Position numbers and translations under genes: made by a program. This document shows, one piece after another, positions 60,013 to 64,000 of a stretch of DNA of 64,000 bases. Positions within the stretch are counted from its first letter, which is position 1. Each line of letters starts with the position of its first letter. Source of the DNA: Polynucleobacter sp. MG-Unter2-18. GTDB lineage: Bacteria > Pseudomonadota > Gammaproteobacteria > Burkholderiales > Burkholderiaceae. The notes below the pieces were generated by a model. The model did not search any database. It was not told where the DNA came from and saw nothing but the letters and a program-made list of their open reading frames with translations. Location: NCBI RefSeq assembly GCF_018687675.1, contig NZ_CP061302.1, positions 446,192 to 510,191 of the forward strand, written 5' to 3'.

Positions 60013-61776
60013 ATGAATGCTCAAGACCGTACCGCCCTAAATCGCTTAATTCAGTACCTCAAGCCCCATATTCGCTTAATTATTGGCTCAATATTAGCCA
60101 TGGCACTGGTTGCCGGCGCCGAAACCTCTATTCCTGCCCTCATGAAGCCTTTGCTAGATCGTGGTTTTACTGGCCAGATGGATCAAAAACTCTGGCTGGT
60201 GCCAGTTTTCTTGGTCGGCTTAGCTTTTGTGCGAGGGATGGCGCAATTTTTGTCTAGCTATCTTTTAAATCGCGTGATCAATGCTGTTTTGCTGAAGATG
60301 CGTATGCAGATGTTTAAGGCATTACTGCATTCAAGCACGACGTTCTTTCAAAAGAACTCTGCATCCAGTTTAATTAATGCGGTAGTTTTTGAGGTAAATA
60401 ATGCCCTCTCTATTATGGGCGGCATGTTGATTAGTTTAGTACGTGATTCTCTTACCGTGATTGGACTGATTGGCTACTTAATTTATCTAAATTGGCAACT
60501 CACATTAGTGGTACTGATGATTTTCCCAATCATCGCCTTCATTATTGGAAGGATCAATAAACGCTTGCGCTCACTGAATCGTGAGCAGCAAGCAATGACT
60601 AGTGAGCTCGCTTACATTGTTCAAGAGGCAGCCGCAGGATATAAGATCGTGAAGGTACATGGTGCCGAAGAGTTCGAGATGGGTCGCTTTATGGAAAAAG
60701 CAGATCGTCTTCGCCGATTCGCCTTGAAATCAGCTGTTGCTGGTGGCTTGAATCAGCCGATTACTCAGCTCATCGCCTCTATGGCGTTGTCGATCGTTTT
60801 GGTTATCGCCTTGATGCAGTCAGCCTCTGAGGGAACTACGGTTGGGGGCTTTGCCTCGTTTATTACCGCCATGCTGTTGGTGATCTCACCTATTAAGCAT
60901 CTAGCTGATATTAATCAGCCCTTGCAGCGCGGCTTAACCGCTGCGGAAATGATCTTCTCCCTCATGGATCAACCTTTCGAAGAAGACGAATCCCGAAAAG
61001 AGAATATGAAACCTCTGGGCAAAGCCAAGGGCGCAATTCGGTTTGAGGATGTCGGTTTCTCCTATCAGCAAGAGGCTGGACGCAAAGATGCTCTCGCTGG
61101 TGTGAACTTAAATATCAAGTCTGGTGAAGTAGTTGCCTTTGTTGGTCCGTCTGGTGGCGGTAAATCTACGCTAGTCAATTTATTGCCGCGTTTCTTTAAA
61201 CCGACCAGTGGACAAATTTTCTTGGACGAGATTCCGCTCGAGGATATTGTGCTGGCTGATGTGCGTAAGCAGATTGCTTTTGTAAGTCAAGATGTCATTT
61301 TATTCAATGACAGTATTGCGGCAAACGTAGCCTACGGCGCTACGGGCGCAAATGGCATTGATCGTGGACGTGTCATCGAAGCGCTTGAGGCGGCAAACCT
61401 ATCTGCGCTCATGAAAGAAATGCCTGAAGGTATTGATACGCAAATTGGTGATAACGGTAATCGTCTATCGGGCGGACAACGTCAGCGTTTAGCTATCGCG
61501 AGAGCTATCTACAAAGACGCGCCCATTCTGATTTTGGATGAAGCAACTTCAGCACTAGATTCTGAATCCGAACGCCAAGTGCAAGATGCCTTAGAGCGCT
61601 TAATGGCCGGTAGAACTACTTTAGTTATCGCCCATCGTTTATCAACTATTGAGCATGCTGATCGGATTGTGGTGCTAGAGCATGGTCATGTGATTGAGAA
61701 TGGCTCACACGAAGAATTGATTGCTAAAGATGGCTTGTATGCCAACTTACATCGCATTCAGTTTTCGAACGCTTAA
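60013..61776 (+). CDS. msbA: Lipid A export ABC transporter MsbA
   Basis: 587 residues from ATG 60013; the longer frame upstream is only antisense to the neighbour. Six transmembrane helices (about 30-330), then the ATPase with Walker A FVGPSGGGKST (about 380), the signature LSGGQRQRLAIARA, Walker B ILILDEATSAL and the His switch IAHRLST. It flips lipid A-core across the inner membrane. Neighbour LPS-core glycosyltransferases fit. Confidence 0.93.
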   Translation: MNAQDRTALNRLIQYLKPHIRLIIGSILAMALVAGAETSIPALMKPLLDRGFTGQMDQKLWLVPVFLVGLAFVRGMAQFLSSYLLNRVINAVLLKMRMQMFKALLHSSTTFFQKNSASSLINAVVFEVNNALSIMGGMLISLVRDSLTVIGLIGYLIYLNWQLTLVVLMIFPIIAFIIGRINKRLRSLNREQQAMTSELAYIVQEAAAGYKIVKVHGAEEFEMGRFMEKADRLRRFALKSAVAGGLNQPITQLIASMALSIVLVIALMQSASEGTTVGGFASFITAMLLVISPIKHLADINQPLQRGLTAAEMIFSLMDQPFEEDESRKENMKPLGKAKGAIRFEDVGFSYQQEAGRKDALAGVNLNIKSGEVVAFVGPSGGGKSTLVNLLPRFFKPTSGQIFLDEIPLEDIVLADVRKQIAFVSQDVILFNDSIAANVAYGATGANGIDRGRVIEALEAANLSALMKEMPEGIDTQIGDNGNRLSGGQRQRLAIARAIYKDAPILILDEATSALDSESERQVQDALERLMAGRTTLVIAHRLSTIEHADRIVVLEHGHVIENGSHEELIAKDGLYANLHRIQFSNA

Positions 61777-61783
61777 TCAATGA

Positions 61784-63247
61784 TTAGCTGAGAACGATGT
61801 TGTATTGTTCTTGGCGGAAGCTGCCTTCTGCCTGGAGCTTGATGGGCTTGGCAATAAAGTCGCCTAACTGTGCCAAGAATTGATTTTCTTCTTCAAGGAA
61901 AAGATCAATCACATCAGGTGCGGCAACGATTCTAAATTCTCTTGGGTTAAATTGGCGATGCTCGCGCACTATCTCTCGCAAAATCTCATAGCAAACCGTT
62001 TGCGCAGTTTTGATTTCACCTTTGCCTTGACACGTAGCGCAAGGCTCACAGGTGATATGAGCTAAAGATTCCCGAGTACGTTTACGGGTCATCTCCACCA
62101 GGCCTAATGAAGAGAAGTCATTCACCGAGGTGCGAGCATGATCGCGCTCTAAATTGCGCTTGAGTTCGTGCAAAACCGATTCTTGATGGTCTTTACTCAA
62201 CATATCAATAAAGTCGATGATGATGATGCCGCCAAGATTGCGCAAGCGCAATTGACGGGCAATAGCTTGAGCAGCTTCAAGATTGGTTTTAAAGACAGTG
62301 TCATCTAGATTACGTGCGCCTACATAACTTCCGGTGTTGACATCAATCGTCGTCATGGATTCTGTTTGGTCAATCATCAGGTAGCCCCCCGATTTGAGAT
62401 CCACTCTTCTGCCAAGTGCTTTATTAATTTCAGCATCAACATCAAATAAATCAAATAAGGCACGCTCACCACGATGCAGTGTGAGCTTGTCCAATACATT
62501 TGGCATATACAGCGTAGCGAACCCTTTGAGCTTTTCAAAGTTCTCGGCTGAGTCCACCCGAATCTCTGTAGTCTCTTCGCTAGCAAGGTCACGCAATACG
62601 CGTTCAGCCAGACTGAGATCCTGATACAGCAAGCTAGGTGCAGCCTTGTGATTTACAGCTTCACGAATCTTTTCCCAGGTTGTGCGCAGGTAATGCATAT
62701 CGTGCTCAAGCTCAGTATCGCTGGCATCTTGCGCGCTGGTACGCACAATGATCCCGCCTTTTTCGTCGGCAGGCATGAGTCCAGCAAGACGAGCCTTGAT
62801 AGCTTCTCGCTCTTCAGGCTGATCAATTCTTTGGGATACGCCAATATATTTCTCGATGGCTGCATCTGTACCAGCTGGCGGTAAATAAACCAAGTTCCGG
62901 CCAGCAATACTCAGTTGGGTGGTGAGGCGTGCACCTTTGGTTCCTAAAGGATCTTTTAGAACTTGAACTAAAACATTTTGACCCTCAAAGAGCAGTTTTT
63001 CGATTTGAGCTTGAGGATTATTTTGAGTAATGTCGGCGACGTGCATAAAAGCAGTGCGCTCTAAGCCGATTTCAATAAAGGCGGACTGCATGCCAGGTAG
63101 CACTCGTACCACTTTGGCTAAATAGATATTGCCGACAATACCGCGTTGACGCGTACGCTCAATCTGAAGCTCTTGAACGGCACCTTGCTGAATTAGTGCC
63201 ACCCGTGTTTCTTGGGGGGTGATATTGATCAGGATTTCTTCGTTCAT
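61784..63247 (-). CDS. rng: Ribonuclease G
   Basis: 487 residues, full length. S1 domain N-terminal (VGNIYLAKVVRVLPGMQSAFIEIGLERTAF), the catalytic DEXXD-like region around GGYLMIDQTESMTTIDVNTG and IIIIDFIDM, and the zinc link CEPCATCQGKGEI. Endonuclease in rRNA and mRNA processing. Translationally coupled with maf by four bases. Convergent with msbA. Confidence 0.95.
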   Translation of the reverse strand: MNEEILINITPQETRVALIQQGAVQELQIERTRQRGIVGNIYLAKVVRVLPGMQSAFIEIGLERTAFMHVADITQNNPQAQIEKLLFEGQNVLVQVLKDPLGTKGARLTTQLSIAGRNLVYLPPAGTDAAIEKYIGVSQRIDQPEEREAIKARLAGLMPADEKGGIIVRTSAQDASDTELEHDMHYLRTTWEKIREAVNHKAAPSLLYQDLSLAERVLRDLASEETTEIRVDSAENFEKLKGFATLYMPNVLDKLTLHRGERALFDLFDVDAEINKALGRRVDLKSGGYLMIDQTESMTTIDVNTGSYVGARNLDDTVFKTNLEAAQAIARQLRLRNLGGIIIIDFIDMLSKDHQESVLHELKRNLERDHARTSVNDFSSLGLVEMTRKRTRESLAHITCEPCATCQGKGEIKTAQTVCYEILREIVREHRQFNPREFRIVAAPDVIDLFLEEENQFLAQLGDFIAKPIKLQAEGSFRQEQYNIVLS

Positions 63248-63870
63248 ATGCGGGCGACTTTTGCGAAATCTAATAATTGGTTAACTTCGAAAATGGGTAA
63301 TCCCATGATACCGCTATAGCTGCCTTTAATAGAAGGAATAAAAGCCCCACTAAGACCTTGAATGCCATATGCTCCAGCCTTACCAAAAGGTTCGCCACTC
63401 TGAATATAACTATTAATTTGAGCTTCAGTTAAGTGGGCAAATTCCACTTCAGATACTTGTACCAAGCACAAAGGATTTATTTTGGGATCAGTTGTAAGTA
63501 CAACTGCAGTTAAAACCTGATGCGTTTGACCGCTAAGCATTTTTAGAATACGCGTAGCATCTGAAGCGTCATTTGGTTTTCCAAGGATTTCACCATCTGG
63601 ATTGCCAGGTAGGCTGACGGTAGTATCTGCACACAAGATAGGTGCCCAAGGCTTACCGCTTTTTTGCCACCTGGCTAAGGCAATGGCACTTTTGGCAAAG
63701 GTAACTCGTTCAACGTAAGTACGTGCCTTTTCATTAGGGAGGGGTGTTTCAAGAGTTTCCGTATCTTCACCAGGTGATGCAACCAGCATCTCAAAATTGA
63801 CGCCAATCTGTTTGAGTATCTCTTGGCGTCGTGGACTTTGTGAGGCAAGGTAAATATAGGGGAACATCAA
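63244..63870 (-). CDS. maf: Maf-like nucleotide pyrophosphatase
   Basis: 208 residues. The signature LASQSPRRQEILKQIG opens the protein and CADTTVSLPG and GKPNDASDA carry the metal and nucleotide residues. Hydrolyses modified nucleoside triphosphates such as dTTP/UTP analogues. It lies between rlmH and rng on the same strand, a conserved order in betaproteobacteria. Confidence 0.93.
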   Translation of the reverse strand: MMFPYIYLASQSPRRQEILKQIGVNFEMLVASPGEDTETLETPLPNEKARTYVERVTFAKSAIALARWQKSGKPWAPILCADTTVSLPGNPDGEILGKPNDASDATRILKMLSGQTHQVLTAVVLTTDPKINPLCLVQVSEVEFAHLTEAQINSYIQSGEPFGKAGAYGIQGLSGAFIPSIKGSYSGIMGLPIFEVNQLLDFAKVARI

Positions 63871-63873
63871 TGT

Positions 63874-64000
63874 TTACTCGCGGTGATAGGGGTGGCCTTG
63901 CAAAATAGTCCAAGCTCGATAGAGTTGCTCAACTAACAAGACTCTAGCCATAGCATGGGGTAACGTTAGGCTTGAGAGGCGCCACATCGCTTGAGCATTC
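63874..64000 (-). CDS. rlmH: 23S rRNA pseudouridine-1915 N3-methyltransferase RlmH (C-terminal part)
   Basis: Minus-strand frame, 42 codons, still open at the window edge. It reads [20 protein letters not shown]...[10 protein letters not shown], the conserved end of RlmH (SPOUT fold) with its terminal HPYH(K/R)E. The stop is TAA at 63874-63876, three bases before the maf start, so these genes are co-transcribed. Confidence 0.95.
   Translation of the reverse strand, partial: NAQAMWRLSSLTLPHAMARVLLVEQLYRAWTILQGHPYHRE

Noticed and set aside
1..64000. CRISPR arrays, rRNA operons or IS elements
   Set aside because: No regularly spaced repeats, rRNA-like sequence or transposase genes were seen.

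Overview
The window looks like the chromosome of a small-genome freshwater betaproteobacterium of the Burkholderiaceae, with Polynucleobacter or a close relative as the best guess. This is inferred from overall composition (moderate GC, AT-rich accessory stretches) and from protein style: the dnaE, gluQRS, rng-maf-rlmH, tsaE-amiC and queG products all read as betaproteobacterial. No rRNA and no CRISPR array were seen. One complete tRNA gene, tRNA-Lys(TTT), is present.

Layout. 1-6820: AT-rich surface-polysaccharide genes (two glycosyltransferase-like proteins, an FkbM methyltransferase, an ATP-grasp ligase, a Gfo/Idh/MocA oxidoreductase and a DegT-type sugar aminotransferase). 7011-10615: a phage-style recombination module, with a RecT/Bet annealase and a YqaJ exonuclease divergent from a small XRE regulator across two perfect palindromes, followed by two unknown genes. 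10764-12173: a spermidine-synthase-like protein and a small membrane protein. 12258-20774: a cytoskeleton and envelope region holding a free-standing FliG C-terminal domain, a membrane-anchored M23 peptidase, two small exported proteins, three consecutive bactofilins, a ParA ATPase and several unknown membrane or soluble proteins. 20830-27625: a peroxide-defence block (ahpF, ahpC, a GST-like protein, rubrerythrin, an Fe-S oxidoreductase, a DUF3501 protein and oxyR).

27788-31959 holds a complete selenoneine-type gene set: senB, egtD, a selD/senC selenophosphate synthetase and senA. A VOC protein and a fused binding-protein/permease ABC transporter follow (32284-34223); the transporter is a candidate importer for quaternary-amine thiol or selenol compounds. 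A PAS protein and a terminator lead to a 6.4-kb genomic island (34851-41296) inserted in tRNA-Lys. The island is bounded by a 45-bp direct repeat of the tRNA 3' half and carries a tyrosine integrase, a McrB_N-HNH nuclease with a small partner, an RDD membrane protein and phage-like small genes.

41414-64000 is mostly housekeeping: amiC, tsaE, queG, azlCD, a glyoxylate/2-hydroxyacid locus (YdiJ-like oxidase, GntR regulator, serine-glyoxylate-type aminotransferase, GlcG/HbpS-like protein), a DEAD-box helicase, gluQRS, dnaE, LPS-core glycosyltransferases, msbA, rng, maf and the end of rlmH.

The items most worth follow-up are the bactofilin/ParA/FliG_C/M23 region, the selenoneine cluster with its fused transporter, the tRNA-Lys island, and the RecT/YqaJ module with unknown partners.
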